Shown piece after piece: positions 25,057-36,568 of a stretch of DNA of 64,000 bases; positions within the stretch are counted from its first letter, which is position 1; each line of letters opens with the position of its first letter. The DNA is from Rutidosis leptorrhynchoides (Eukaryota; Streptophyta; Magnoliopsida; Asterales; Asteraceae): assembly GCF_046630445.1 (NCBI RefSeq), contig NC_092335.1, forward strand, positions 311,846,501-311,910,500, in the 5' to 3' direction. The notes beneath the pieces were generated by a model. That model was not told where the DNA came from. It ran no database searches and saw nothing but the letters and a program-made list of their open reading frames with translations. Both the position numbers and the translations under genes were made by a program.

Positions 25057-25246
25057 GTTAGTATCTAAAACTTCTCAAACTGGTTGGTATCTGAACGTGG
25101 GTTTCCATTTATTTTTAGATAGCAGAGGAAAACTCCCTAGTGATTGGTCCCCACTAGCGAGTAAAATTTCCGGGTGAAGAGCCCTCAAGCGAGGAGACCA
25201 ATGTATGTATTTTGGTGTGACCACTTGTAAGAGATGTAACATAGAC

Positions 25247-25304
<58 letters not shown>

Positions 25305-25307
<3 letters not shown>

Positions 25308-25986
25308 GTAGGATCAAGAGGGAAGTAACTAATCGGGGGGAAGCAAATATTTTTGCTTTTTTTTTTTCATTTTTTGAAAAAATTTTATTCACGAACATTA
25401 TAGATGAGATGAAAATATGAACATTTAGTAGAGACATTTTGTGATAATGTTTTTATTTTGGCGGGAAAACGCTCGAAGAAATAATATATAACAATTATCG
25501 TGTTTTTCGAGCGTATTTTGAGGTTTCACCTATTGGGGTTTAGATATTAGGGTTTAGAAATTTAGGATTTAGGGTTTAGATTTAGGATTTAGATTGAGTT
25601 TTTAACACGAACGGTTTAGAGTTTAGGGTTTAGAGTTTAGGGTTTGGTGTTTTGGGTTTATGGAATAAACCCAAAACACCAAACCCTAAACCCTAAACTC
25701 TAAACCCTAAACCCTAAACTCTAAATCGGGCTAAATTTTACTTCACAAAACATGGAAAAAAAAAACGTTCATATTCTTCACGAACAATATTATCTTGAAT
25801 GTTATTTTTGTCGATCGTTTTCCCGCCTAAATAATAACATTCATCACGAAGTGTCTCTTCTAAATGTTCATATTTTCGTGTGATCTTGATGCCGGAAAAA
25901 AAAATTTTTAAAAAAAAATGAATTTTTTTTTTTTTTGCTTCCCCTTGCTTCCCCCCGATTGGTTACTTCCGCATTGATCCTGCCCC
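25305..25986. mobile_element. Foldback/MITE-like element with telomere-motif palindrome core
   Basis: A 682-bp inverted repeat begins GGGGTAGGATCAAGAGGGAA and ends with its near complement (TTCCGCATTGATCCTGCCCC). Inner arms match too (AACCAATCGGGGGGAAGCAA type). It lies in a TA repeat, so the target duplication is TATATATA or similar. The centre (about 25540-25730) is a palindrome made of degenerate TTTAGGG units on one arm and CCCTAAA on the other, joined by GGTGTTTTGGGTTTATGG. It encodes nothing. The superfamily is not clear. Confidence 0.75.
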
Positions 25987-26059
25987 TATATATAACACGG
26001 GAAGTACAAATTGCATAAACTATATACATTAAAGTTTAGGTTATTATGAATTATTAAGA

Positions 26060-28089
26060 AACCACCTAATTGATATAAAAACCAAAAAAACCATTTCAAC
26101 CACCACCTATTCCGTTCATACTCCCATTCCTCCGGCCAGTCCTCTGGTCGAAGACGATGTAATCCCAATGTCGAAGCCAAATGGTTCTTCGTTTACAAAG
26201 TCGAGTGAGAGTCGTGTTACCTCGTTTTTGATATTCAACTTTCCGGATTCTTGGTCTCGAGATGATTGTCGGAGAATATACGAGAACTATGGGGATCTCA
26301 ATGACGTGTACTTTGCTCGGAAAAGATTGTCGAGTGGTCAACGCTTCGGGTACGTCAGATTTGGTGGCATTTCTGACATCGATTCATTCACAAAAGATCT
26401 AAACAACATTCAAGTCAACGGGAGGTGGATTCGTGCCTACAAGGCCATAGAGAGAAATGTTTCCAAAAGTGCTCGGGTTAATGGTCGAGTTTCTAACCTG
26501 ACTGCAGAAGATTATGGTCGTGATTCCAAGCTGAAGATCGATGACTTTGATGATTTTCCTCATGCTCCTTGGAGTCGTGTTTCGTCAAACCCATCAATCC
26601 CGTCAAATCCAAATATTTGGGAAGGTAAATCCTTCGCAGACTCTCTTGCTGGATCTAACAAACAAACCAATTTATATCAGCACAGTAATACATACCGTAT
26701 CGAGATTAAAGTCGGGGGTAAATGGATTGATTTTGACCTCCCGGAATCTGTGAACAATCATAAGCTGGTTTTCAGTTTTAACAAGGACCGATTTTCGTGG
26801 TCTCTGGTCGAAATAAATAAGTCCCGGTTCGATGATGGTGGCTCTGAGATTCAATCAGAACCAGTCAAGGGTTCTAATGTGGGTGCAAATTGTAGGTCCA
26901 ATTTCAGAATGGGTCCAATTTCAGAACCAGACAATGAAGCGGGTGACAATGAAGCGTCTGGAATGGGTCCAATTTCATAATCGTCTGATGTCCAGCCTAA
27001 TAAGGGTGCAAATTGTGTTGAAGATGTGAAAGTTTATCAGAACGTTAAACCTACCACATATGTCGATGATGATGATGACGTTGAAGAAGGGGAGTTCACG
27101 CCGGTGGACTGTCATGATGATGATGACGTTGATGATGATGACGGTGATGATGATGATGACGTTGATTCTGGTACTCAGTCACCGGCCGTCGGCGATGAAG
27201 AAGGGAAGACAGAGACTTCACCTGATTGTCATGACCGAGACGTGGTTGAAGGTAAAGGCTTCGAGGATAGAGAAAGTTTGCCGGTTGATTCCGGTACTCA
27301 GTCGCCGGCCGTGGACTATCCTGCCTCGATTCCTCCACCTGAATTCAAATTAAAGGGTGACCCAACCGATGTTTCCCAATCATCGAGACCTCCTTTTGCG
27401 AACATCGAGGTTACAGGTAGAGAGTTCGAGGATAGTGAAAGCACGAGTGAAAGGTTCGATGTTGAAGGTACTGTTTTTGAGGATAGGGAAAGCACGCGTG
27501 ACCCTGTTTCAGTTCCCCATCCGATTTCTTTTCAACAACAAACTGGGCCAGATTCTCATAATGGGCCAGATTCTTCAAGTGGATATAATCAGGCCACTAA
27601 TGGAATGGACCTGGGCTCAGACGACCGCCACCTGAGTGACCCTAGCCCAATAGAAAAAGATTGTGATGATTTACATACCTCGGTAGCTCGCTTTCGTGTT
27701 AAAAGGAAAAAAACTCTTCCTTTGATCAAAAGTCACTTTATTAAACATGTGTGGGGTCGATGTAATATGAAGCGCAACCAACGTCGAGATAAATTCCGAT
27801 GGCAAGACAGATACTTTATCGATAATGTGATGAATAACGCGGAGATGGTTTGTGGTTGTTGCTCGTGTTGCTCTTCTTGTGCGTCATCGGACTCAGAAAC
27901 TTAGTTTTATTAGGTTTCGTTTCGTGTGTCTTTATTACTTCGTGATTGTGTGCCCCATATAGTCGTGTTTGTGTGTGCGTTCTAATTTTGTGGTTGTATG
28001 TAGGTTCGTGTTTTTCTAGCTCCTTGCTAGGTTTTCTCGTGTACTGTTCTTTGTATAATAATAAAAATTGCTTGCCTTTCAAAAAAAAA
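26060..28089 (+). mobile_element. LINE-type element with ORF1 only
   Basis: A single long frame encoding an RRM protein is followed by about 180 bp ending TAATAATAAAAATTGCTTGCC and a short poly(A) (28081-28089), as at the 3' end of plant L1-type LINEs. No endonuclease or reverse transcriptase follows, so it is either an ORF1-only non-autonomous derivative or an internally deleted copy. I could not find a target duplication, and the 5' end is approximate. It sits in the sense orientation in the P450 intron. Confidence 0.65.
26168..27904 (+). pseudogene. LINE ORF1-like RRM protein, one in-frame stop
   Basis: The frame runs 578 codons, broken only by TAA at 26978-26980. Residues about 18-100 form an RNA-recognition motif (SFLIFNFPDSWSRDD as RNP2 side, QRFGYVRFGGI as RNP1). 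A second conserved patch (YRIEIKVGGKWIDFDLPE, about 178-195) follows, as in plant L1 ORF1-type proteins. The second half is acidic (Asp runs near 27060-27170) with Ser/Pro-rich repeats, then a basic patch (RVKRKKTLPLIKSHFIKH) and a Cys-rich tail (CGCCSCCSSC). The stop lies in the third of three GGTCCAATTTCA repeats; the first two are followed by GAA, so a single G-to-T change explains it. The role would be RNA binding for retrotransposition. Confidence 0.7.
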
Positions 28090-28601
28090 TATACAGTAGC
28101 AATGAATTATAAATTCGTGACACTCTATTAATATACTTTGATACACGTATGATGTCAACCCCTCTTTCCTTTTTAACCTTTCGTTTCTTGAGAAGGCCTA
28201 GTTTCTAGATGGATACATGGAGAGGACCTCTAGGCATTAATTTAATTGCATCAATATATTGATCACAAAAAGAAAAAACGTTATCGTATGACTGAATTGA
28301 TGATGATAAAACAGAATCATGAGTTGCAAACTTTAATGATGACAAATCTAATTCTTGCTTCAGTTCATCTTAACAAAATAAAAAAGGATCGATCAATAAC
28401 TCGGGTATTCCCAAGCCAGTATTTCATATGAACAATAGTTGTTGGTATTTCTTCAAAAAGAGAAAATGATGAAATTACTCTTTGATCTCTTCAGATTTGT
28501 ATTCTTTTTCTTTTTCTTTTTAATTTGGCCGTGACTACCTAAAATAAGCTAAGTCAATTCAAAAAGTTATCAAAATTGAACTAATGACGTAATTTATGCA
28601 G

Positions 28602-29216
28602 GATGTCTTTATTGCTGGAACTGATACTTCAACATCAATTGTGGAATGGGCCATGTCCGAAATCATAAGGAACCCTGATGTCTTGAAAAAAGCACAAGCT
28701 GAAGTGCGAGAAGTTTTTAAGGGAAAAGAATCGGTACAAGAAAATGATATACAAGAATTGAAGTATCTAAAGCTGGTGATCAAAGAAACTATGAGATTGC
28801 ATCCCGTCGTTCCATTATTGCTTCCTAGAGAATGTCGTGAAAATTGTGAGATTAACGGATATGTCATACCTGTAAAAACAAGGGTCATAATTAATGCATG
28901 GGCTCTTGCAAGGGATCCTGAATTTTGGCAGGATCCAGAATGTTTTCTACCCGAGAGGTTTGTAAACAGTAGTATTGATTTCTTTGGAAAAAATTTGGAG
29001 TATCTTCCATTTGGGGCCGGAAGGAGGATGTGTCCGGGTAGTTTTTTTGGTTTGGCGACAGTTGAAATTATTTTATCTCATCTACTCTATTACTATGACT
29101 GGAAAATACCTAAAGACATAAAGCCAGAAGAATTGGACATGAGTGAGACTCTTGGAGCTGCTTGCAGGAGAAAAAATAGTTTGTATCTAATTGCCACTCC
29201 TTATAATCCACTTTGA
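28602..29216 (+). CDS. Cytochrome P450, CYP71 family, exon 2
   Basis: This exon encodes residues 307-510 of the same enzyme and contains every catalytic landmark. These are the helix I oxygen-binding motif AGTDTS (about 311-316), the ExxR of helix K (ETMR, 368-371), PERF (423-426), and the heme loop [10 protein letters not shown] (443-452) with the axial Cys at about 450. The reading frame is open to the TGA at 29214-29216. Together with exon 1 the length (510) is normal for CYP71 enzymes, so the gene looks functional despite the enlarged intron. A polyadenylation-like AATAATAAAAG follows at about 29289. CYP71 enzymes oxidise terpenoids, phenolics and similar compounds with electrons from a P450 reductase; the substrate is unknown. 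Confidence 0.92.
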   Translation, partial: DVFIAGTDTSTSIVEWAMSEIIRNPDVLKKAQAEVREVFKGKESVQENDIQELKYLKLVIKETMRLHPVVPLLLPRECRENCEINGYVIPVKTRVIINAWALARDPEFWQDPECFLPERFVNSSIDFFGKNLEYLPFGAGRRMCPGSFFGLATVEIILSHLLYYYDWKIPKDIKPEELDMSETLGAACRRKNSLYLIATPYNPL

Positions 29217-30139
29217 AAAATCAAATTATGCTTCTTCTATGTATGCCCTTTTTGAGTAAAGAGTTGCCATAGCGAAGCTTTTATTAATGAATAATAAAAG
29301 AATTACAATGAAGAGCAAGAGTTATAAGCACACCTTATAGCCTCATAAACACAAAGAAACGTAAACTAAAGTGAAATTAGACTAAAGATATCAAAACATA
29401 AGCAAGCCAAATAGAATAGCTAAACTAATTTTTGGAAATTTTGGTCAAATAAAGTGTGTTTTTAACCAAGTTTACACACATTTTAATATATGATAATGCA
29501 TTATATATTAGGTTTTCACTCCAAGCTATGTTAACATCTTGCGTGTACTTTTTACTCCTTTGCCTACGCGCGCATAGGGGGTGGTGCAGTTATGGAATTC
29601 GGGCTAGGAAATTTTCTGAAACAATGCGTGCCTGCGAACACGAATGCAGCTTCGAAAATCCGGGCTTGTGCGAGCCGGTTTTTGCAATACATTTATTGAC
29701 TTTCCGGTCAAGAAAAACGTTTTCCTTTTTTCCAAGAAAACTATTTACTTGTTCACCAAGAATGAATCGTTTCCTTTTTGGTAGATTTTGTAAATCGTTT
29801 CCTTTTTAAAGGGATTACGTTTGCACTATAAATACCAAGCCTATGGTATTGAAAAAAGCACCCACAAAACCAAAATCTTCTCTACACACACATAAGAAAA
29901 ACGCAGCTAGCATTCACCTACGGATTTGAGGTTCTCTGATATGCTCTCACAAACATACATAATTTCTTTTATATTTATATTCAAACTTGGACTCAACTAT
30001 GTAACAAGCATTCGAGAAACAATAACTCGGTAGTTGTAATTAGCAAGATTTCCATTTAAGATTCGTCCCAAAAGAGCGGTAATTGCTAGTTGAATCGATT
30101 GAAACTCATAATCATTCTAAAGTTTGTTTGGTTGGGGGT
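29217..30139. other. P450 3' flank and unassigned promoter-like stretch
   Basis: The P450 3' UTR is followed by AT-rich sequence. At 29832-29841 ACTATAAATACC is a good TATA box on the + strand, preceded by repeats of CGTTTCCTTTTT and followed by a pyrimidine-rich start-like stretch (ATCTTCTCTACACACAC). No coding sequence follows in frame. It could be an LTR or a dead promoter; I cannot assign it. Confidence 0.35.
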
Positions 30140-31573
30140 TTTATATTTTGAGATAATAAGAAAAACAATTGCAAATTAACTAAAAACTAGAAATGATTAA
30201 GTAGTTATCAATAATAAAAGCATGCACACTTGACTGAAGCATTCAGATTGTTCTTTTGTTCACTTAAGATCTAATTGTGTTCAAACTTTGTACTAGTATC
30301 CCTACTAGATGTTCTAATGATCAAATTAACACATGCAAATTCCCATAACCTTATATCGATTAGATCTAGTTGAATCATCCAATTATCATTAGTACTTAGC
30401 TTGGGTTAAAGTCCCCTAAAACCCTTTGGTGATCAAAATCCCTTAAGAAAACCAAACTTCACTATTTTGACTAAGAACCAATTGAAAACCAATCCAAATC
30501 AAGAAATCAATCCCTTAAAATTCCTAATTTGATTGTCTAGATCACCTAAGTGTTGAAGTACAAGTTGCTTCACTAATCAAATCCTTAACAGAAGCTACAC
30601 AACTAATATAATCAAAGTAAACCAAAACAAAGATAGCAAAGGATCTTTTAGCTAATTCTAACAACAAATCATAATCATCAACTGATAGATTCATCCAAAC
30701 ACAATCAATAACATAAATATGAACAATCCTTAGCTTACAAGCTTCATAATCAAGTGTACAACTCAAAATCTAGCCAAACATGGATAGAACAAGAACAATA
30801 CAAGTAATAGAAGTAGATTCAAACACCATTATACAATAATAAAGATAAGATTGTACCAAACTTATGAAAATTACAAATTGAACTAGATGAAGAAGAAGAA
30901 GATGATGAAGAAGAACAAGCCCTAGATCTTGAGCTAGCCTCTAATCCTTGATGTAGATGTTGAAAATTGATAGAAACTTGATGAAAACCTTAATTATCCA
31001 GCTACCAAACCCTAATTACTACACTATGTGATGTTATGAGCTGTTATCTAACTATATGAGAAAAACCCTCATCTTATTCTATTTATACTCCTTCACAAAA
31101 ACTGCCCAGAATTACCCAGTGGAACGTCGTTCTTCTTTCAAGAACGTCGTTCTGGTGGTCGTTCAACTGGAATGTCGTTCCAATAAATAGGAACGTCGTT
31201 CCTAATTCGTCCTCTAAGTGCCCAAATTTTCTATTTCCATTACTTTGTAATGGGACGTCGTTCTTGGCTTGGAATGCCCTTTTTCTCCAGGTGGAACATC
31301 GTTCTAGGTTTTGGAACGCCGTTCTTTTGAGTGGAACGCCATTCTGGATATCGGGAACATCGTTCTTAGGCCATTTCCAACACTTTGAAGTTTTCTTGAT
31401 CTTTTTCACACACATTGCTCAATTTTACACCAAATTCATAACCAAAACTGCAGTAGCACTCATAACGCGACTAATCCCAATTTCTTTACTTTTAAAGCAC
31501 AAATGCTATAAAAAAAACCGAGTAGAATGAGGTAGATATTGCGTGAGAAACATTGTGTATTTGAGCAATATCA
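30140..31573 (-). repeat. 3' LTR of a minus-strand Athila/Tat-type element
   Basis: On the minus strand the LTR begins TGATATTGCTC at 31573, just after a polypurine tract (ATGTAGGGGG, 31576-31585). The preceding interior ends CTTGAGGACAAGCAAGGTTC, the same wording as before the 3' LTR at 63825. The TATA box is ATTTATA on the + strand (31081-31087), with a palindrome cluster upstream of it. The left boundary is not marked by anything decisive; 30140 is an estimate. Short frames inside are not genes. Confidence 0.55.
31121..31366. repeat. Cluster of GGAACGTCGTTCC-type palindromes
   Basis: About nine copies of GGAACRYCRTTCT/C occur, near 31121, 31141, 31170, 31190, 31252, 31293, 31313, 31333 and 31354, each close to a perfect palindrome. 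In the orientation of the LTR they lie 35-290 bp upstream of its TATA box. Confidence 0.75.
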
Positions 31574-31933
31574 AACCCCCTACATTTGAACCTTGCTTGT
31601 CCTCAAGTAAGCATAACAACAAACAAGACTTGGAGAAACGCCTCTAGCAAATATGAACAAGCTAATGAATTCAACGAAAGTGCAAAAGTTGAGTAATAAG
31701 GGATACCTCTATGAGTATGCACTTTGAAGGCTCAAATGTCCTCCAAATACTTGCGCTCGCCTAGGACCAAGCATTAATCTCCTCCTCTTCTTCTTTCACA
31801 AACCATCAAACTTCAAACTTATTGCTTCAAACAACTTCATCTCATCAATTGGGCAATGGTGGGGTGGCAATCCTTGACCATGTCTTCAAATAAAAATCAA
31901 AAGATACACCACTCCTACAAATTAAGCTTCATC
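31574..31933 (-). other. Interior 3' end of the minus-strand Athila/Tat-type element
   Basis: This non-coding tail ends with CTTGAGGACAAGCAAGG and the polypurine tract ATGTAGGGGG next to the LTR. Element A-plus is inserted at 31934, so the rest of this element should lie beyond A-plus. Confidence 0.55.
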
Positions 31934-32110
31934 TGTAGTGACCCGAACTTTTCCATGTTTATATATTAAATGAAAACTATATTTGCATGATTAAATATTT
32001 CCAACATGTTAAGCAATCAAACTTGTTAAGACTTGATTATTTGAAATGAGTTTCATGTAGACATTTGACCACCCAAGTTGACCGGCGATTCACGTACGTT
32101 AAAACTTGTA

Positions 32111-32115
<5 letters not shown>

Positions 32116-32201
<86 letters not shown>
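32116..32201. repeat. (TA)n microsatellite in LTR
   Basis: About 86 bp of TA repeat, at the same LTR site as 19723-19809 in the opposite orientation. Confidence 0.95.
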
Positions 32202-32205
<4 letters not shown>

Positions 32206-34199
32206 ACATGATATTATGATAAGAAAGTATCTCACTAGGTATATTAACAATGAGTTATATACATAAAATGAGACTATTGAATTAAGGAAACTCGAAACGA
32301 TATATATAATGATTATCGTTATAACAACGTCTTACTAAATACATATGTATCAAATTAAGATATTAATACACTATGTTTAACATCATGAAATGATAATTAC
32401 ATATATCATTAAGTGTATTAACAATGAACTACATGAGTAAGATGAGACTACTAACTTAAGGATTTCGAAACAATACATATGTGTAACGATTATCGTTGTA
32501 ATAGTATTTTAACATATATATATGATGTTAAGATATATTCATACACCATGTTATCATGTTAACATAACAATTTAACATTTCATTTAAGTATAATAACAAT
32601 AAATTAATTACATTTAACAAGATCGTTAATTTAAAGGTTTCAAAACAACACTTACATGTAACGACTAACGATGATTTAACGACTCAGTTAAAATGTATAT
32701 ACATGTAGTGTATTTAGATGTATTAGTACACTTTTGAAAGACTTCAAGACACATATCAAAGTACTTCTACTTAACAAAAATTCTTACCATTACATCCTCA
32801 TACATTTCCATCAACAATTCTACTCATATGCAACCGTATTCGTACTCGTACAATACCCAGCTCCTGGATGTACACAATATTGGTATATACACATAAAAAT
32901 CTGCTCCTTAGTAGCCTTAAATGATTAAGGAACATGTGGAACCAACCATTTGTCAACTAGCATGAATTATTTAGCAAGAAAACAAACATAAGAATTTTTT
33001 CTTTCTTTATAATGATTAAAAACGTTTTTATGATTTCACCTCATTTTTTCATTCCGTTTTCTCATACTTACACTCCAAATTCTCTCTCAAAATATTCCTA
33101 ACATCATACTTGATCATCTCCAATCATTTTCATCAACTTTTATCTTTAATTACAAGCTTTAATCATCATAAAAACAACCATTCAAGAACACTTCAATAAA
33201 TCTTTCAAACTTGCTAGATTACTTCTAAGCTTTCAAATCCATTCCAAGTAATCATCCAAGATCAAGAAACTTTTGTTAATCTCAATAGGTTTTCATTCTA
33301 AATCAAAGGTAAGAATCATATTCAAGATTTGGTTCAATTTCTATAAACATAACTATCTTAATTCAAGTAGTAATCTTACTTGAACTTGTTTTCGTGTCAT
33401 GATTCTACTTCAAGAACTTCCAAGTCATCGAAGATCCTTTGAAGCTCAAGTTTATTTTTCATCATTTCCAGTAGGTTTACCTACTACACTTGAGGTAGTA
33501 ATGATGTTCATAACATCATTCGATTCATATATATATAACTATCATATTCGAAGATTTAAACTTGTAATCACTAGAACATAGTTTAGTTAATTCTAAACTT
33601 GTTCGCAAACAAAGTTAATCCTTCTAACTTAACTTTTAAAATCAACTAAACACATGTTCTATATCTATATGATATGCTAACTTAATGATTTAAAACCTGG
33701 AAACACGAAAAAATACCGTAAAACCGGACATACGCCGTTGTAGTAACACCGCGGGCTGTTTTGGGTTTGATAATTAAAAACTATGATTAACTTTAATTTA
33801 AAAGTTGTTCTTCTGGGAAAATTATTTTTCTTATGAACATGAAACTATATCCAAAAATCATGGTTAAACTCAAAGTGAAAGTATGTTTTTCAAAAAGGTC
33901 ATCAAGATGTCTTTCTTTCGATGGAAATGACTACCTCTTTAAAGAATGACTTGTAACCTGTATTTCAAATTATAAACTTATACTTTTTCTGTTTAGTATT
34001 ATAAATTTTAGTTCATTATGAAACCATAGCAACTTGAATCACTCAAAATGGATTTGAAACGAAGAAATGACGCGTAAAACAAAATTGGATAAATTTGATA
34101 GTTTTAGACTAACCTAGACTAACTAATTTATATTATACATATTATGTAATCTTGGGATACCATAGACATGTATACAATGTTTTGACATATCATATCGAC

Positions 34200-34201
<2 letters not shown>

Positions 34202-34272
<71 letters not shown>
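34202..34272. repeat. (TA)n microsatellite in LTR
   Basis: About 71 bp of TA repeat, at the same LTR site as 17508-17611. Confidence 0.95.
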
Positions 34273-34275
<3 letters not shown>

Positions 34276-35481
34276 CGGAACAACCATAGACACTCTATAT
34301 GCAGTAATGCTTGAGTTAGCTATACAGGGTTGAGGTTGATTCCAAAATAATATATATACTTTGAGTTATGATCTAGCCTGAGACTTGTATACACTGGGTC
34401 ATAGATTAATTCGAGATAATATATATTGATTTATTTCTGTACATCTAACTGTGGACAACTAGTTGTAGGTTACTAACGAGAACTGCTAACTTAATAAACT
34501 TAAATCATAAAAACGTAATAAAAAATGTTGTGAATATATTTCAATCATACTTTGATACATATGTACATATTTGTTATAGGTTCGTGAATTGACCAGTGGC
34601 CAAGTCTTTTCCAACGAAGGAAAAATCTGTGAAAATGAGTTATAGTCCCACTTTTAAAAATATATTATTTTTGGGATGAGAATACATGCAGTTTTATAAA
34701 TATTTTACAAAATAGACACAAGTAACCGAAAATACTTTCTATGTTGAATTATCGAACTGAATATGCCCCTTTTTAGCTTGGTAGCCTAAGAATTAGGGAA
34801 ATGGCCCCTAATTGACGCGAATCCTAAAGATAGATCTATTTGGCCCAACAAGCCTCATTCGAGTTACGGATGCTTTAGTACTTCGATTTATCATATCCGA
34901 TGAGAGTCCCGGAATGATGGGGATATTCTATATGCATCTTGTTAAGGTCGGTTACCAGGTGTTCAACATATGAATGAATTTTATTCTCTATGCAGTTTGC
35001 GAAATGCCTGATATGAGATGTATATGTATGACAAAAAAATGAAATCTTGTGGTCAATTGTTATAATTTGATAAATATATAGGTTAAACCTATAACTCACC
35101 AACATTTTTGTTGACGTTTTAAGAATGTTTATTCTCAGGTGATTATTAAGAGCTTCCACTATTGCATGCTAATGTATGGATAAGAGTTGGAGTCAGCATG
35201 CTTGTATAATATTGTTTAAAAACTGCATTCGAAGACTTAAGTTGATGTGTAATATTATTGTAAACCATTATGTATTAGTCGTGTGAAAACACCATATTTT
35301 AGATTATCATTATTTGATAATCGTCGTAATATTTTTAAACCTTTATCGATAAAATAAAGGTTATGGTTTGTTTTAAAATCGAATGCAGTCTTTGAAAAAC
35401 GTCTCATATAGAGGTCAAAACCTCGCAACGAAATCAATTAATATGGAACGTTTATAATCGATATGAACGGGACATTTCAGT

Positions 35482-35494
35482 TGGTATCCGAGCG
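35482..35494 (+). other. Primer-binding site of A-plus
   Basis: TGGTATCCGAGCG two bases after the LTR end, complementary (one mismatch) to the initiator tRNA-Met 3' end. Confidence 0.75.
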
Positions 35495-35691
35495 TTGGTC
35501 TTAGAGAACCAGAAATTTTCATTAGTGTGTCTTATCGAGTTCGTTAGGATGCATTAGTGAGTCTGGACTTTGACCGTGTTCACTTGAAAAACGATTGGTT
35601 AACATTTTTTTTTGTTGTAAACTATATATTGTTAACATGTAAATATTGTGTGATATATTAATTTCTTAACGTGTTTGATATTGTGTGATAG

Positions 35692-36318
35692 ATGTCTACC
35701 TCTAGTACAAATCCCATCGACTCACCTAATAATAATGACGAGTCGAATATATATTGGGAAGATTCACAAATTCCCGAAGAGGAACCGGAAGAGGAGGAAC
35801 CGGAAGAAGAGGAACCGGAAGAGGAGGAACCGGAAGAAGAGATTCCGAAGGGGGAAATATTAAGAACCACAAAAAAACAGATAAATAAAAGAAAATCCTC
35901 AATCAATGGACTAAAATTAATAATAGTCAATGGTGTTTCCGCCGAGGAAGCAAAATATTGGGAAGATTACCAATTTTTTGATGAATCGGATCCCGATGAG
36001 GATTCCGATGATGTTATAGAAATTACCCCGATACAATTTGAAAAAGCTAGAAAAAACAATAAGGGAAAAGGCATAAAAATAGAAAAACCCGAGTTCAACC
36101 CCGATGACCTCTATGTTAACATGAAATGTCCCGATGGAAAATACCGTCAACACCCGTATTTCTTAAGTTTTAGCTATAACATGGGAACATCTAAGCCACC
36201 GGGTCCTTCTAGACCATTTGTGAAAAGAACGGCTCTTATTAGGGGAGCACCATATATCCATAGGAAATTAGCGAAACGAACCAAGTCCGAAGAGGAAGAA
36301 ACAAGTGAGTCAGAATGA
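35692..36318 (+). CDS. Acidic ORF between primer-binding site and gag (208 aa)
   Basis: This intact frame was not recognised as any known family. Residues 1-20 are Ser/Asn-rich. Residues 29-51 are a Glu/Pro repeat coded by an imperfect 15-bp DNA repeat (GAGGAACCGGAAGAG). A basic patch follows (KKQINKRKSS, 61-70), then a WEDYQFFDE...DEDSDD acidic stretch (90-107), a conserved-looking middle (VIEIT..QFE, 108-117) and a C-terminal part with SFSYNMG and a basic then acidic end. There is no signal peptide or membrane segment. A second copy at 15696-16100 has the same start and order, so the ORF belongs to the element family. The charge pattern suggests a nuclear or nucleic-acid/chromatin partner, but that is inference. 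Confidence 0.7.
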   Translation: MSTSSTNPIDSPNNNDESNIYWEDSQIPEEEPEEEEPEEEEPEEEEPEEEIPKGEILRTTKKQINKRKSSINGLKLIIVNGVSAEEAKYWEDYQFFDESDPDEDSDDVIEITPIQFEKARKNNKGKGIKIEKPEFNPDDLYVNMKCPDGKYRQHPYFLSFSYNMGTSKPPGPSRPFVKRTALIRGAPYIHRKLAKRTKSEEEETSESE

Positions 36319-36338
36319 AGAGTAGTAACCATGATGTG

Positions 36339-36464
<126 letters not shown>

Positions 36465-36568
36465 GTGTGCTTGTACTTTTATGTTATATGTAAAAATTGC
36501 TTGTATTGTTTGTTATCTATCTTTTATAAATATAACCCTCGTCTATTTTTACAGTATAAAAACACAAA

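Larger units (their letters stand above)
25057..28601 (+). other. P450 intron, 3.5 kb, mostly transposon-derived
   Basis: The intron starts GTTAGT and ends TTTATGCAG, joining residues NIKAVIL to [11 protein letters not shown] in phase 0, the conserved CYP71 intron position before helix I. Such introns are usually short; this one is enlarged by a (TA)n array (25251-25304), a terminal-inverted-repeat element (25305-25986) and a LINE-type element (about 26060-28089). The stretches 25057-25250 and 28090-28601 show nothing recognisable and are probably the original intron. Confidence 0.85.
31934..35479 (+). repeat. 5' LTR of A-plus (family A)
   Basis: 3546 bp, TGTAGTGACCCG...GGGACATTTCA, inverted relative to the two A-minus LTRs and colinear with them. 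It contains (TA)n arrays at 32116-32201 and 34202-34272. Shared blocks include the GC-rich CGTTGTAGTAACACCGCGGG (about 33735-33754) and the U5 hairpin near 35410. The upstream neighbour at 31933 is Athila-type interior sequence. Confidence 0.85.

Noticed and set aside
25540..25730. True interstitial telomere array
   Set aside because: The TTTAGGG units are few, degenerate and arranged as an inverted palindrome within a bounded element, not as a tandem array.
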